Notes: generated by a model not told the origin, from the sequence alone. Positions 17,982 through 27,109 are shown, counted from the stretch's first letter. The stretch is 64,000 nt of DNA from Sphingomonas chungangi (GCF_013778325.1 NZ_JACEIB010000004.1:590-64589), one strand, 5' to 3'. Made by a program: numbers and translations.

Positions 17982-18590
17982 ATGAACGATGATATCTGGC
18001 GCAGCGTGTGGAGCCGTCCGGCCGACGCGTTTGACGATCGCCGGTACGGGCGCCTGACCGCCAGCCTGCGTGGTTTCCTGGCGGGACTGGCCGGAGCGCG
18101 CCCGAGCATGACCCAGATCGACGATCTGGAAGCGACCCTGGCCGAATGGGGCGATGTCCTCGCAACCTGTCAGGTCGACGAGGACCGGCAGGTCTATGCG
18201 CAGCGACCGGATGTCCAGGGCAGGGGGCAGGTTACCTGCCCTGCGGTCGCTTATACGTGGCTGGGCGAGACCGAACTCAGGGCGCGCGTCCGTTTCGACA
18301 GGTATTTCCTGGGGAGCAACGGCGCCGCGCACGGCGGCGCGGTAGCCTTCGTCATGGACGAGGTCGCCGGCCGGCTCTGTCACCTGGGCGGACGATCGAC
18401 GGCGCGCACCGCCTACCTCAACACCAATTATCGTTCCATCACGCCGACCGATACCGATCTCGACATTTTCGGCGTGATCGAGCGAGAGGAGGGACGCAAA
18501 CGCTTCCTCAGGTTGGAGATTCGCGACGGGAACACACTCTGTGCGGACGCCACCGTCCTGATGATAGCCCTGAACGTCGGGCAGGTCTGA
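17982..18590 (+). CDS. PaaI-like hotdog-fold thioesterase
   Basis: A 202-residue protein whose second half carries the hotdog thioesterase signature RYFLGSNGAAHGGAVAFVMDEVAG, with the HGG motif and following acidic residue, then TAYLNTNYRSITP. Such enzymes hydrolyse acyl-CoA thioesters, often to release stalled intermediates or recover CoA in aromatic-acid degradation. The N-terminal 90 residues are longer than in minimal PaaI proteins and show no clear motif. The ATG at 17982 was chosen because it begins a plausible N-terminus after a GC-rich leader. It is probably co-transcribed with the flavin reductase. Confidence 0.82.
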   Translation: MNDDIWRSVWSRPADAFDDRRYGRLTASLRGFLAGLAGARPSMTQIDDLEATLAEWGDVLATCQVDEDRQVYAQRPDVQGRGQVTCPAVAYTWLGETELRARVRFDRYFLGSNGAAHGGAVAFVMDEVAGRLCHLGGRSTARTAYLNTNYRSITPTDTDLDIFGVIEREEGRKRFLRLEIRDGNTLCADATVLMIALNVGQV

Positions 18591-18622
18591 GAGGACGAAC
18601 TACGGTCTGACCCCAAGTGCGC

Positions 18623-19879
18623 TCACGGACGCACCGACCAGACGAGCGGGACGTTGTCGACGGCCGCGACGGTGCCCGAATGATAGATCGGCGCCTCCCC
18701 CTCCCTGATCCGAAATTCCGGGATGCGCTTCAGCCATTCCTCGAGCGTGACGATCACCTCCATGCGCGCGAGGTGCATGCCGGCGCAGCGGTGGGGGCCG
18801 CCGCCGAATGTGCTGTGGCCGATGCTCCGGCGATCGAGGGCAACCGTCAGGGGGTCGCTGTTGTGCGCCTTGTCGAGGCCATGCATCGCCGTTGGGATCA
18901 GGATCATGTCGCCATGCTTTAACGTCGTCCCCTTATAGACCTGATCGTGCGCGACCATCCGCGCTTCGGCGACGACAGGGAAACGCCGGAACATCTCCTC
19001 GGCCCCGCGCATGAGCTTCAGGGGGTCGGCGCGCAGATCGGCCACGAGGCCGGGGTGGCGGGCCAAATAGATCATCATGAAGCTCAGGAAATTCACGACC
19101 GTGTCGAGGCCGCCGAGCAGAAGCAGAGCGATCAGGCCGACCGCCTTGTCATGCTCGATCGGGGCGCCGTTGATGTCGGTGTTGATCATGATGCTGATCA
19201 GGTCGTCGCCATCCTTGCCCCGCCGGGCCTCGATCACCGGCGCGGCATAGGCGAAGAAGCCGTCATTGCCTGCCTCGAGCTCAGCGGCCATCTCTTCGGG
19301 AGTGTTGCCCTCGGGCCGGGTCATCATCTTGGCGAAACGGGTGAGGAGCGGCACGTCCTCCATCGGCAGATCGCACAGCGCCATGAACACCTTCACCGGG
19401 AAGACGTTGGCATAATCGGCGGAGAAATCGCATCCGCCGTCCGTGACGAAACCCTCGATGAGTTCGGCGGCGATGCCCCGGACCTGGTCTTCGAACTTAC
19501 GCAGCCGGCCGAGGTTGAGCCCCTTGTCGAGCGACTTCCGATAGGGCGTATGCTCGGGCGGATCCATGCGGGTCGGCACCATCTGGTACTTCTCGCCCGC
19601 TTCCTTGGGCAGGAAGATCACCTCGCTCGAGAAGCGGGCCGGATCGCTGTAGATCTCACGGACCGTATCGCCGTTGGTGGCGATCCAGTGACCTCCGGTG
19701 AAGGGCGTCCAGACCAGATCCGGAAGACCGGCGTCGATCACGCGCTTCCAGGCCTCGTGATACCCCTCTTCGATGTGATCGAGCGCGTACATGTCGATCT
19801 CGTGTACGCGGTCGGCGGGCACGTGCTCGGGGCGCGGCGCACGGGCGCGGGAAATCGGGGGCGAAATCTCTTCCGGCAT
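18623..19879 (-). CDS. Cytochrome P450, CYP101-like
   Basis: A 418-residue soluble P450. The haem loop [10 protein letters not shown] places the thiolate ligand at about Cys365. The ExxR motif is in EEMFRRF and the I-helix is [11 protein letters not shown]. The N-terminal half ([39 protein letters not shown]) is close to the camphor hydroxylase (P450cam) pattern, as is the end ([17 protein letters not shown]), so a terpenoid or other alicyclic substrate is plausible. The frame is open for another 340 bases upstream, but the ATG at 19879 gives the normal N-terminus. No ferredoxin or ferredoxin reductase is adjacent. It is divergent from a MerR regulator. Confidence 0.93.
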   Translation of the reverse strand: MPEEISPPISRARAPRPEHVPADRVHEIDMYALDHIEEGYHEAWKRVIDAGLPDLVWTPFTGGHWIATNGDTVREIYSDPARFSSEVIFLPKEAGEKYQMVPTRMDPPEHTPYRKSLDKGLNLGRLRKFEDQVRGIAAELIEGFVTDGGCDFSADYANVFPVKVFMALCDLPMEDVPLLTRFAKMMTRPEGNTPEEMAAELEAGNDGFFAYAAPVIEARRGKDGDDLISIMINTDINGAPIEHDKAVGLIALLLLGGLDTVVNFLSFMMIYLARHPGLVADLRADPLKLMRGAEEMFRRFPVVAEARMVAHDQVYKGTTLKHGDMILIPTAMHGLDKAHNSDPLTVALDRRSIGHSTFGGGPHRCAGMHLARMEVIVTLEEWLKRIPEFRIREGEAPIYHSGTVAAVDNVPLVWSVRP

Positions 19880-19928
19880 TGTGGCCACGTCAGCCTCTCC
19901 TGATTGTCGCGGATACCATCCCCGCGAT

Positions 19929-19951
19929 CGTACGTGTAATATACACGCACG
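19929..19951. promoter_or_regulatory. MerR-type dyad operator between P450 and MerR genes
   Basis: Arms CGTACGTGTA (19929-19938) and TACACGCACG (19942-19951) form a 23-bp dyad with nine of ten pairs matching and a 3-nt centre; the inner 15 bp is a perfect palindrome. It lies 50 bp before the P450 start and 77 bp before the MerR start. The form suits a MerR-family activator. Confidence 0.65.
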
Positions 19952-20027
19952 AAGAGAGGTCGGCAACGGCTTTGCTCCTGCGCTGGGAGTTGCGTCATGA
20001 CATCCGCGTTGGGATAGGGGCCTGGCT

Positions 20028-20720
20028 ATGAAGATGCGGGAACTCGAGGAGCGCACGGGCGTCGATCGCGAAGTCATCAGGATCTTGATCCGCGAGGGGC
20101 TTGTTCCAGAGCCGGAGCGGCCTGCCCGGAATCGTGCGGAATATGGCGAAAACCATGTTGCGGCGATTGCCGCCGTCCGGCAGCTCCAGCAGACGTCCCG
20201 CCTGACGCTCAAAGAGATCAAGGGCGCGCTCGACGGAAATGGATTGGCGCAGGCCGGCCCCGCCGTCGCCTATCGCCAGCTCGAGGAACTGCTCGCGATG
20301 CGTCTCGGGATGCGCGAGGCGCGTCTGATCCCGCTCGCCTCGCTTCTCGAAAAATTTCCGAAAGCCGAGCACGATGCGAGCGCGTTCGCCCGAATGGGAA
20401 TGCTGACCCTCATCGATTCGGAAGATGGCGTGATGATCAGCTTCGCCGATGCCAGGCTCGTCGAGATATGGGGACACGTCCGCGAGGTCGGCTTCGTCGA
20501 AGAGACCGGCTTCCCACCCGAGAACATCGCCTTCTATCTTGAGGGCGCGGACTTCATCGCGCGGAATGAGGCCCAGCTTTTTTTGGAAATGAGTGCGGGA
20601 CGCTTCGCCGAGGACCGCGCCGCGACGATGTTGCATGCGGTGCTGCCCTTGATGCTGGACTTCGTGGGGCTACTCCGGATCAAGTCTTTCATGAAACATA
20701 TCGGGATCGATGGCCGGTAG
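20028..20720 (+). CDS. MerR-family transcriptional regulator
   Basis: A 230-residue protein with an N-terminal MerR-like winged helix: [29 protein letters not shown] (read in parts), [21 protein letters not shown] and [10 protein letters not shown]. The C-terminal 150 residues form a longer effector domain than in metal-binding MerR proteins, and the conserved metal-site cysteines are missing, so a small organic ligand is more likely. It is divergent from the P450 gene with a dyad operator between them, so it probably regulates the P450. Its stop is followed immediately by a copy of the dispersed repeat. Confidence 0.85.
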   Translation: MKMRELEERTGVDREVIRILIREGLVPEPERPARNRAEYGENHVAAIAAVRQLQQTSRLTLKEIKGALDGNGLAQAGPAVAYRQLEELLAMRLGMREARLIPLASLLEKFPKAEHDASAFARMGMLTLIDSEDGVMISFADARLVEIWGHVREVGFVEETGFPPENIAFYLEGADFIARNEAQLFLEMSAGRFAEDRAATMLHAVLPLMLDFVGLLRIKSFMKHIGIDGR

Positions 20721-20787
20721 GCGCCCAATTGCCGCCGTTCCCGGACTTTTTGAGCGTTTCCCAATTGCTGACGGTCAGCTCACACGT
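20721..20787 (+). repeat. Degenerate dispersed non-coding repeat, copy A
   Basis: Begins GCGCCCAATTGCCGCCGTTC and continues through CTTTTTGAGCGTTTCC and GACGGTCAGCTC. It aligns by eye, with small gaps, to 36697-36765 (same strand). A shorter match is at 23200-23238 and a weaker one at 31030-31070 on the other strand. No coding pattern is apparent. It marks the edge between the catabolic cluster and the arsenic operon. Confidence 0.55.
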
Positions 20788-20921
20788 TTGGCGATGGTCG
20801 CACTGGGCTGGCGATGGCGCCGACTGGGATAAAGCGGTCGGACTATTCCGAGGAAAACGACCAGCCATAACTGACGCCATTCGCATCGGGATAAGTTGAT
20901 AGGTCTTGCCTGCCGCATACT

Positions 20922-20939
20922 GATCGGATATTCCCGATC
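20922..20939. promoter_or_regulatory. Probable ArsR operator
   Basis: GATCGG and CCGATC (6-bp arms, 6-nt spacer ATATTC) form an inverted repeat that ends one base before the arsR start codon. There is no visible ribosome-binding site before that ATG, so the gene may be leaderless, or a start further upstream is used. Confidence 0.45.
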
Positions 20940-20940
20940 T

Positions 20941-21270
20941 ATGAATCAGGACTCGGCAATTTCCGCGCTCGCGGCTCTGGCGCACCCAACCCGGCTCAAC
21001 GCTTTCCGCTTGCTTTTCTGCCACGAGCCGGACGGTTTGCCGACTGGTGCGCTGGTCGAGGCAAGTGGGCTCACACAAAGCACCTTCTCAACTCACCTCG
21101 CTGTGCTCGCCAAAGCCGAGCTGGTGATTGCCGAGCGACAGGGCCGGCAACAGATCCAACGCGCCAACATCGACACGCTCCGTGCTCTTATGACCTTCCT
21201 GGCGAAGGACTGCTGCGAGGGCCGTCCCGAACTATGCGAGCCTTTGCTTGCCGACCTCGCCTGCTGCTGA
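20941..21270 (+). CDS. arsR: ArsR-family arsenite-responsive repressor
   Basis: A 109-residue winged-helix repressor: ALAHPTRLNAFRLL, LPTGALVEASGLTQSTFSTHLAVL and ELVIAERQGRQQ follow the ArsR fold. The classical metal-binding cysteine pair in the recognition helix is missing. Cysteines are instead grouped at the C-terminus (DCCEGRPELCEP, LACC), as in ArsR types that bind arsenite at the C-terminal end. It is the first gene of arsR-arsC-aqpS-arsH and presumably represses that operon until trivalent arsenic binds. Confidence 0.88.
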   Translation: MNQDSAISALAALAHPTRLNAFRLLFCHEPDGLPTGALVEASGLTQSTFSTHLAVLAKAELVIAERQGRQQIQRANIDTLRALMTFLAKDCCEGRPELCEPLLADLACC

Positions 21271-21280
21271 AGGACCGGCC

Positions 21281-21712
21281 GTGACCGACATCGTAATCTA
21301 CCACAATCCGGCATGCGGCACGTCGCGGAACGTGCTCGAGTTGATCCGCAACAGCGGCGTCGAGCCGCACGTGATCGAGTACCTGAAGACGCCACCGTCG
21401 CGCGCGTTGCTCGTCGAGATGATCGACCGCGCCAGTATGGCGCCTCGAGCGCTGCTCCGCGAGAAAGGCACGCCCTACGCCGAACTTTGCCTCGACGACC
21501 AGTCCCTGACCGACGCGGCGCTGATTGACGCGATGATGGAGCACCCAATCCTCATCAACCGGCCGCTTGTCGTGACGCCGCTCGGCGTGAAGCTCTGCCG
21601 GCCGTCCGAGGCGGTACTTGACATTCTGCCCGACGCGCAGCGCGGTGCCTTCGCCAAGGAGGACGGCGAGCTGGTCGTCGACGCGGCGGGCCATCGCGTC
21701 AGCAAGACGTGA
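21281..21712 (+). CDS. arsC: Arsenate reductase (glutaredoxin-dependent)
   Basis: A cytosolic ArsC of 143 residues that reduces arsenate to arsenite using glutathione and glutaredoxin. The catalytic cysteine is at residue 12 in HNPACGTSRNVLELI, and the arginine-containing NRPLVVTPLGVKLCRPSE region is conserved. The GTG at 21281, with AAGGA seven bases before it, is preferred over an in-frame ATG at 21248 that lies inside arsR. It is followed by the aquaporin-like gene, whose GTG overlaps this stop. Confidence 0.92.
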   Translation: MTDIVIYHNPACGTSRNVLELIRNSGVEPHVIEYLKTPPSRALLVEMIDRASMAPRALLREKGTPYAELCLDDQSLTDAALIDAMMEHPILINRPLVVTPLGVKLCRPSEAVLDILPDAQRGAFAKEDGELVVDAAGHRVSKT

Positions 21713-22377
21713 TCCGCCGCGCCTTTCTATCCGAGGCGCTCGGCAGCCTCATCCTCTTCGCGACGGTCATCGGTTCCGGCATCATGGCCGAGCGGCTGGC
21801 CAGCGGGAATGTTGCTGTCGCACTCCTCGGCAATACACTCGCGACAGGCGCGATCCTCTTCGTGCTGATCACCATGCTCGGCCCGGTCTCTGGTGCACAC
21901 CTCAACCCGGTCGTCACGCTCGTGATGCGCCTGCGCGGCCACGTCAGCACTAAGGTGGGTATCGGCTACGCCATCGCCCAGCTGGTCGGCGGCATTCTCG
22001 GCGTCTGGCTCGCCCACCTGATGTTCGACGTTCCGATGCTGCAGCTTTCGCACAAGATTCGCACCGGGCCCGGCCAATGGACCGGCGAGGCGGTCGCCAC
22101 CTTCGGTCTCATCATGACGATCCTCGGCACGGCGAAGATGCGGCCGGAGAGCCTTCCGGCTAGCGTAGCGCTCTACATCACGGCTGCCTACTGGTTCACG
22201 TCGTCGACCAGCTTCGCCAACCCCGCGATCACCATCGCACGGTCGCTAAGCGGCAGCTTCGCCGGCATCGCCCCCGCGTGCGTGCCGGGCTTCATCGTGG
22301 TGCAGATCGTGGGTGCCTTGGCGGGTCACTTCGCAACCGATCTGCTGTTCACTGAAAAACTGAAGGCCACCATATGA
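21709..22377 (+). CDS. aqpS: Aquaglyceroporin-like channel of an arsenic operon (AqpS type)
   Basis: A membrane channel of 222 residues with six hydrophobic segments and the two half-helix motifs of the MIP family, here NPV (HLNPVVTL) and NPA ([11 protein letters not shown]). In arsenic operons such channels let arsenite made by ArsC flow out of the cell in place of an ArsB or Acr3 pump, and none is encoded here. The GTG start overlaps the arsC stop, and the end overlaps the arsH start by four bases. The first NPA motif being NPV is typical of this arsenic-linked subgroup. Confidence 0.88.
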   Translation: MIRRAFLSEALGSLILFATVIGSGIMAERLASGNVAVALLGNTLATGAILFVLITMLGPVSGAHLNPVVTLVMRLRGHVSTKVGIGYAIAQLVGGILGVWLAHLMFDVPMLQLSHKIRTGPGQWTGEAVATFGLIMTILGTAKMRPESLPASVALYITAAYWFTSSTSFANPAITIARSLSGSFAGIAPACVPGFIVVQIVGALAGHFATDLLFTEKLKATI

Positions 22378-23114
22378 GCCGCGTCCGCGTCCTGTCCGAT
22401 CCCGACCATCTGCCTGCCCTCGACCGATCGTTCGTCATCGACCGGCCGGGGGGCGGACTTGGGCTCGACCGGCCGCCGCCACGTATCCTGCTGCTCTACG
22501 GCTCGCTGCGCGAGCGGTCCTTCTCAAGGCTCTGCGTCGAGGAGGCCGCCCGCCTGCTGCAGCTGTTCGGCGCCGAGACGCGAATCTTTGACCCATCCGA
22601 TCTACCGCTGCCCGACCAAGCGGCAGGCGACGATCATCCCGCCGTCCACGATCTGCGCGAGCTGTCGATGTGGAGTGAGGGGCACGTATGGTGCAGCCCC
22701 GAGCGCCATGGCCAGATCACGGGCGTGATGAAGACCCAGATCGACCACTTGCCGCTGTCGATGGGCGGCATGCGCCCCACGCAGGGCCGCACGCTTGCCG
22801 TTATGCAGGTTTCGGCCGGATCGCAGTCCTTCAACAGCGTCAACACGCTGCGCCTGCTCGGCCGCTGGATGAGGATGTTCACGATCCCGAACCAGAGCTC
22901 GGTCGCCATGGCCTATAAGGAGTTCGGCGATGACGGTCGGATGCGGCCGTCCAGCTATTACGACCGGATCGTCGACGTAATGGAGGAGCTCGTGCGGATG
23001 ACCATGCTGATGCGCCCGCACGTCGCCCAGCTCGTCGACCGCTATTCCGAGCGCAAGGAGGGCGGCATGCCGGTCGCGCGCGAGGACCATTCGGCGGTCG
23101 CCATCGGACGGTAG
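22374..23114 (+). CDS. arsH: ArsH, NADPH-dependent FMN reductase / organoarsenical oxidase
   Basis: A 246-residue flavodoxin-like protein with the ArsH-specific motifs [36 protein letters not shown] and [11 protein letters not shown], then [13 protein letters not shown]. ArsH uses NADPH and FMN and oxidises trivalent methyl- or aromatic arsenicals to less toxic pentavalent forms. It is the last gene of the arsenic operon. The ATG overlaps the aqpS stop (ATGA), which indicates translational coupling. Confidence 0.93.
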   Translation: MSRVRVLSDPDHLPALDRSFVIDRPGGGLGLDRPPPRILLLYGSLRERSFSRLCVEEAARLLQLFGAETRIFDPSDLPLPDQAAGDDHPAVHDLRELSMWSEGHVWCSPERHGQITGVMKTQIDHLPLSMGGMRPTQGRTLAVMQVSAGSQSFNSVNTLRLLGRWMRMFTIPNQSSVAMAYKEFGDDGRMRPSSYYDRIVDVMEELVRMTMLMRPHVAQLVDRYSERKEGGMPVAREDHSAVAIGR

Positions 23115-23199
23115 ATTCTCGCTTTGGATTAACAGATCACGGGAATGGTGGCGCGTCCCTCAAACGGCACCAAATGGTCGAGCGCTGCCCAGCTTCTCA

Positions 23200-23238
23200 G
23201 CGCCAACGTCGGTCATTCCCGAGTTTGGGGCGCGTTCC
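23200..23238 (+). repeat. Degenerate dispersed non-coding repeat, copy C
   Basis: GCGCCAACGTCGGTCATTCC, then GAGTTTGGGGCGCGTTCC, resembles the first 40 bases of the 36697 copy with scattered mismatches and two small gaps. It lies in the 160-bp gap between arsH and the transporter fragment. Confidence 0.35.
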
Positions 23239-23278
23239 TTATGGCTACCGGTCCGATCTGGTCGGTTCGGTCGCCGCA

Positions 23279-23686
23279 TCACCCATAAATACGAAAGGTG
23301 TGGGCTGAGATATGGGTGGCGGCTATTCCGCCGAGCGCGCCACGCGTCACCAGCCAGACCGCGTTGGATGCGACGCTCAGCCCGATCCCGATAGCAGCAG
23401 CGAGAAAAGGCAGCCCCTGAATGAGCGGCAGCGTGATGCCAAGCAGCCGACCACCGGCCCCGCCGCTCCGATCGAGCGTGATCATCCCTTGGGCGACCAT
23501 CGCGAAAACAAGAGGCACGAGCGTCATCCGGAGCGCGTTCAGCCACAATGTCCCGAGCGGCAGGATCAGTTGAAACATATCGGCCAGAAGCGGGCGGTTG
23601 GCGGCGCGGATGACGATACCCGTAGCGACCTCGGCGCCAATGCGATGAGCGCAGCCGAGCCTTGTTTCATGGGCATTTCCCATCAC
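23279..23686 (-). pseudogene. N-terminal fragment of a dicarboxylate/amino acid:cation symporter
   Basis: The frame (135 residues) contains LPLGTLWLNALRMTLVPLVFAMVAQG, read in parts, a pattern found near the N-terminus of DctA/GltP-type symporters, followed by a second and third hydrophobic segment. Members of that family have about 400 residues; this one stops after about a third, before all substrate- and sodium-binding motifs. It follows a frameshifted membrane-protein gene in the same direction. It is therefore probably the remnant of a gene truncated when the arsenic segment arrived. Confidence 0.6.
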
Positions 23687-24537
23687 CCGTACTTACTGGC
23701 GGCAGGATCAATTCGGCCGGCACGTTCATCAAATCCGTCCCCAGGGCCACGACGAGACCAGCGGCGACCTCATGCCACCATGGGAAAAATTCGAGAAAGA
23801 CCGCTGCGGTCTCGCCCGCAGCGATCAAGGCCCCGCCAGTCAGCAAAGCGGGATGGACCCGGCCGTGGTGCCATACATCCCAGCCCATCATCGCGAGTAA
23901 CATCGCGGCGTTGCCCCAGAAGAAGTGCAGCCACCAGCCGAAGGCGCCATGTGGGTGAATCGGACTGAAGAACCCCCATGCTCGCGATGTCCCGGGATCT
24001 AGGAAGCATATGGTAAGCAGAATCATCAGACGTTTGTGCGCGGCGAGGTCCCGGTGCATCCGCGTGGCCAACAAAGCAGGAGTGAGAAGACCAACAGAGA
24101 TTGAAATTCAAGCCCCAGGAATTGCGGTTCATAGTGTGTTGCCGCTGCGGATCGGGACATGTCGGCCATCGCCGCCAATAGTCCCAGCGGAATGAGTGCC
24201 GCAGACAGTCCCACGAACCACCAACCGAGCCTGCGACGCAGCGACGGATTGTCCAACTCGATCAGCGCGATCTGCAGGGTCACGCAGATCAGCCAGGCGA
24301 AATAGAGCATTGCATGCAGGTGGCGCAGGAGCGGGGGTGCGTCTCTGTCTCGAACCGAGCGAGATCGGGTACGAAGCCCGCCAACATCCCCGCCCAGACC
24401 AAGGCGATCCAGACGATGTAGATGCGGCGATCCCGTGTGGCAGCAAAGGCCTTACCGTTCGGCGTTCGCATGAAGTCCATGGCGGCGTCACCGAATATTT
24501 CTAGACGAATCACGCCATTTCCAGACATCGTCTTCAT
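23667..24537 (-). pseudogene. Multi-pass membrane protein gene broken by two single-base frameshifts
   Basis: Three successive minus-strand frames join into one membrane protein: RIYIVWIALVWAGMLAGF, then MLYFAWLICVTLQIALIELD with RRRLGWWFVGLSAALIPLGLLA, then WGFFSPIHPHGAFGWWLHFF. The first break lies in the GGGGG run near 24332-24336 and the second at the AAA of 24078-24081; adding one base at each restores a continuous frame. The start at 24537 overlaps the MFS stop (ATGA), showing former operon membership. No function can be assigned. Both indels sit in homopolymers, so read errors are possible. Confidence 0.6.
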
Positions 24538-25811
24538 ACGGCCAGCTTGTGCTGCCCAAGCGTTACCCGCCGCGATTGCCAGCGCGTCTGGCAGACCGGC
24601 CCCACCACGAATATCCAGCTTATGATCCCGACGACCGATATGATACCGGCAAGGATGAAAGCGCCGGCGAACGAGCCGGTGCGATCCGCGACAATCCCGG
24701 TCACGATCGGCGCGGTGATCCCTGAGAAATTGCCGATCATGTTCTGGATACCCATCCAGCGTCCCCCGGCGCGGGGCCCGGCGAGCGTCTGTCCGATCGA
24801 AAAGACCATCGGTCCGGTGAAGCCGTTGCCAACGCCGGCGAGGACGAGCAGCAAGGCTGATTGCGCAGGAGCGATGCTGATCAGGCTAAGGCAACTGCCG
24901 GTCAGCGTCAGCCCAAAAACCAGGAACGACTTGCGCACGACCGTGGGCGCGAAGCCCCGCGTTACCAAAAGATCGCTGGCGAGCCCCGTGCAACCGGCAG
25001 TGACCGACTGGCTTATGTAGAGTGTCCCACCGATGGCGGTCATCTGCGCGATCGAGAAATGCGCGGATTTCACGAGATAGAGCGGAAGCCAGGTCAGGAC
25101 GAGATAGAATTGGTAGGAATAGCAGAATTGCCCGAGCGAAGCACCCCAGAGCCCGCGCGTCCCCAGGATTTCGCGGTAATTGGCAGGGTCCGGATGCGGC
25201 TCTGCGCAATAGCGCAGCAGGCTGCGGCTCATGGCAAGCCACGGCAGTACCCATATCAGACTGACGCCGCCGAGGACCCAGAAAACCGCGCGCCACCCGA
25301 GACTGGCGAGGATCACGCCACCCGCCAGAGTGCCGATGAACGGCCCGATATACGAGCCTACTGCCATCATCCCGTTGGCCCGACCGCGCTGGGCTTCGGG
25401 CGCTCGTGAGTAGATGCAGGCGTTGACCGGGAAGATGACGCTCTCGCCAATGCCAAGCAGGAGGCGGAAGGTGAACAGTAGCGCGAAGCTTGTTGCGAAC
25501 CCGCAGGCGATGGTCGCCACCGACCAAAGAGCAACGCCCGACGCGAGCACGGTCCGTGGCGGAAAACGCTGCGTGATCCAACCGGCGATCGGCTGAGAGA
25601 AGGCATAGCTCCAAAAAAAGGACGAAAGGAGAAGCCCCATCGCGGCATTGTCGATCCCGAAGCTTTCCTTGAGCACTGGCGCGGTGATCGAGAGGCTTCC
25701 GCGGTCGGCGTAGTTCAGCAACATCGCGCAGCCGAGCAATCCGATCAGCGCGTCCGGGATCGGCCGGACCAGACCAGACCCGCCGGGCGTCTCGCTGTCG
25801 ATTGCTGGCAT
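24534..25811 (-). CDS. MFS transporter (anion:cation symporter-like)
   Basis: A 425-residue major facilitator with about twelve hydrophobic segments. NYADRGSLSITAPVLKESFG near the N-terminus and GIGESVIFPVNACIYSRAPEAQRGRANG match the ACS (hexuronate/phthalate/tartrate-like) family, which imports organic anions. The ATG at 25811 has GGGGGAG four bases upstream; the frame is open to 25955. It is divergent from a small secreted-protein gene across an exceptional 37-bp palindrome, so it is tightly regulated, probably by its substrate. Two decayed genes follow it in the same operon. Confidence 0.88.
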   Translation of the reverse strand: MPAIDSETPGGSGLVRPIPDALIGLLGCAMLLNYADRGSLSITAPVLKESFGIDNAAMGLLLSSFFWSYAFSQPIAGWITQRFPPRTVLASGVALWSVATIACGFATSFALLFTFRLLLGIGESVIFPVNACIYSRAPEAQRGRANGMMAVGSYIGPFIGTLAGGVILASLGWRAVFWVLGGVSLIWVLPWLAMSRSLLRYCAEPHPDPANYREILGTRGLWGASLGQFCYSYQFYLVLTWLPLYLVKSAHFSIAQMTAIGGTLYISQSVTAGCTGLASDLLVTRGFAPTVVRKSFLVFGLTLTGSCLSLISIAPAQSALLLVLAGVGNGFTGPMVFSIGQTLAGPRAGGRWMGIQNMIGNFSGITAPIVTGIVADRTGSFAGAFILAGIISVVGIISWIFVVGPVCQTRWQSRRVTLGQHKLAV

Positions 25812-25927
25812 AGGCTCCCCCGAGTTTCTTCGATGCCACATCGACATCTTTACGCACGGGGTGGATTGCAGAGTGCTGCAACCGCAACCGGATCGGAAGC
25901 TAGGTCTCCAATGGAGGAAGCGGCAAC

Positions 25928-25964
25928 GTAACAAATTTGACCGGATCACGGTCAAATTTGTTAC
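25928..25964. promoter_or_regulatory. 37-bp perfect palindrome (double operator) between MFS and secreted-protein genes
   Basis: GTAACAAATTTGACCG (25928-25943) and CGGTCAAATTTGTTAC (25949-25964) are exact reverse complements separated by GATCA. Each arm itself contains the 8-bp palindrome CAAATTTG, with centres 21 bp apart. It can therefore bind two dimers on one DNA face. It lies about 120 bp before the MFS start and 88 bp before the start at 26052. No regulator gene is directly adjacent. Confidence 0.75.
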
Positions 25965-26051
25965 CTTGTGACATCGAATTCAAAAGTTCAGCCCTGATTT
26001 CCACGAGCCGAAGCCGACTCGGTATTGCGTCACAGCAACAGGGGGTTTGCC

Positions 26052-26498
26052 ATGCGCCTTCCCATCTTCATCGCCACCGCGGTCGCTCTCGCGACAGCTT
26101 CCATCCCGGCGTGTGCCGCCGACCCCGACGCTCCGGCCTATGAAAACGGAACAGTCTGGGATTTTACTGAAATCAAGACTGCCGACGGTCATTTCGATGA
26201 TTACATGCAGTGGCTGTCGACCCAGTGGAAAACGCAGGAGGAAGCGCTGCAAAAGGCCGGTGTGATCAAGAGCTACAAGGTCCTACTCGTGACCGATCCG
26301 CGGGAAGGCGAAGGCGATGTCATGCTTGCGATCGAATATCCCAACATGGCTGTGTTCGATCATTCGGTCGCGGAGCAATATGCACTTCAAAAGAAGATCT
26401 TCGGCTCTCTCGCCCAAGCCTCGCAGCAGCAGGCGGCGCGCGGTGCGATCCGCACCATCAAGGCGGACTTCATGATGCGCGAAGCGATCCTGAAGTAG
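26052..26498 (+). CDS. Small secreted protein of unknown function
   Basis: A 148-residue protein with a clear signal peptide (MRLPIFIATAVALATASIPA, cleavage near CAA-DP). The mature part has WDFTEIKTADGHFDDYMQWL, then YKVLLVTDPREGEGDVMLAIEYPNMAVFD, which suggests a ferredoxin-like alpha/beta dimeric-barrel fold, but I do not recognise a named family. The ATG at 26052 has a GGGGG-type site; the frame is open from 26025. It is divergent from the MFS transporter and shares the 37-bp palindrome, so the two are probably expressed together. Confidence 0.7.
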   Translation: MRLPIFIATAVALATASIPACAADPDAPAYENGTVWDFTEIKTADGHFDDYMQWLSTQWKTQEEALQKAGVIKSYKVLLVTDPREGEGDVMLAIEYPNMAVFDHSVAEQYALQKKIFGSLAQASQQQAARGAIRTIKADFMMREAILK

Positions 26499-26647
26499 CG
26501 GTGCAAACGAACGAGATGACGCGTCAGGTGCCTTGATGCAAACTCAATAACGGCCGATTCGGTCGTTTCGTAAGACTAACAATTTCGATGGAATGCTCCC
26601 CCATGCTATCTTGCGACCCTGGGTCGCAGATGCTGGGGGGCTTTGCG

Positions 26648-27043
26648 ATGGAAGTCGTCTTTTCGTTCGACCCGAAGAAATTGCCGCCGCGCTGGATCGC
26701 GGTCGCCGCGCACCCTCAGTTCGCTACCGCCGCCCGACGGCTTGCCGTGAACATGCTGGCGCTGAGCGACCAGGACGATCGCCTCGGCGCGGTGTTCAAG
26801 GATGCCGGTCACTATGTCGCGGCGATATCGGCTGCTTATCTCGATGCCACCGGCGGTCTCACTATTCCAATGCTGAAACAGATCTGCGCGGGGTTCGGCT
26901 TCATGAGCCCCAATCGGGCCCGCGCAATCGTCGATTTCCTGCTGCACATCGACTATCTTGAGCCTCCCCTTCAAGGCCCCGACAAAGCGGCAAAGCAAAT
27001 CCGGCGGAACAGCCTGCCATTGATCCGCGTTTTGCAGTCATAA
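26648..27043 (+). CDS. Hypothetical protein, possibly winged-helix
   Basis: A protein of about 131 residues that I do not recognise. It starts MEVVFSFDPKKLPPRW, has a helical middle with AARRLAVNMLALSDQDD and AAISAAYLDATGG, then LTIPMLKQICAGFGFMSPNRARAIVDFLLHIDYLEP, which looks like a MarR- or helix-turn-helix-type segment. The frame is open from 26588, but the ATG at 26648 begins the structured part. It could be a small DNA-binding regulator; this is only a fold impression. It precedes the DUF2231/dehydrogenase pair by about 65 bp. Confidence 0.5.
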   Translation: MEVVFSFDPKKLPPRWIAVAAHPQFATAARRLAVNMLALSDQDDRLGAVFKDAGHYVAAISAAYLDATGGLTIPMLKQICAGFGFMSPNRARAIVDFLLHIDYLEPPLQGPDKAAKQIRRNSLPLIRVLQS

Positions 27044-27109
27044 CGAGCCCGGAACAACGTTGACGGCACCGATGGCGCTCAGCCTCAGTGCCGCGTAGGG
27101 AGGATGAGC

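Noticed and set aside
19880-20221. N-terminal extension of the P450 frame
   Set aside because: It would cross the dyad operator and run into the MerR gene; the P450 pattern starts at 19879 with MPEEIS.
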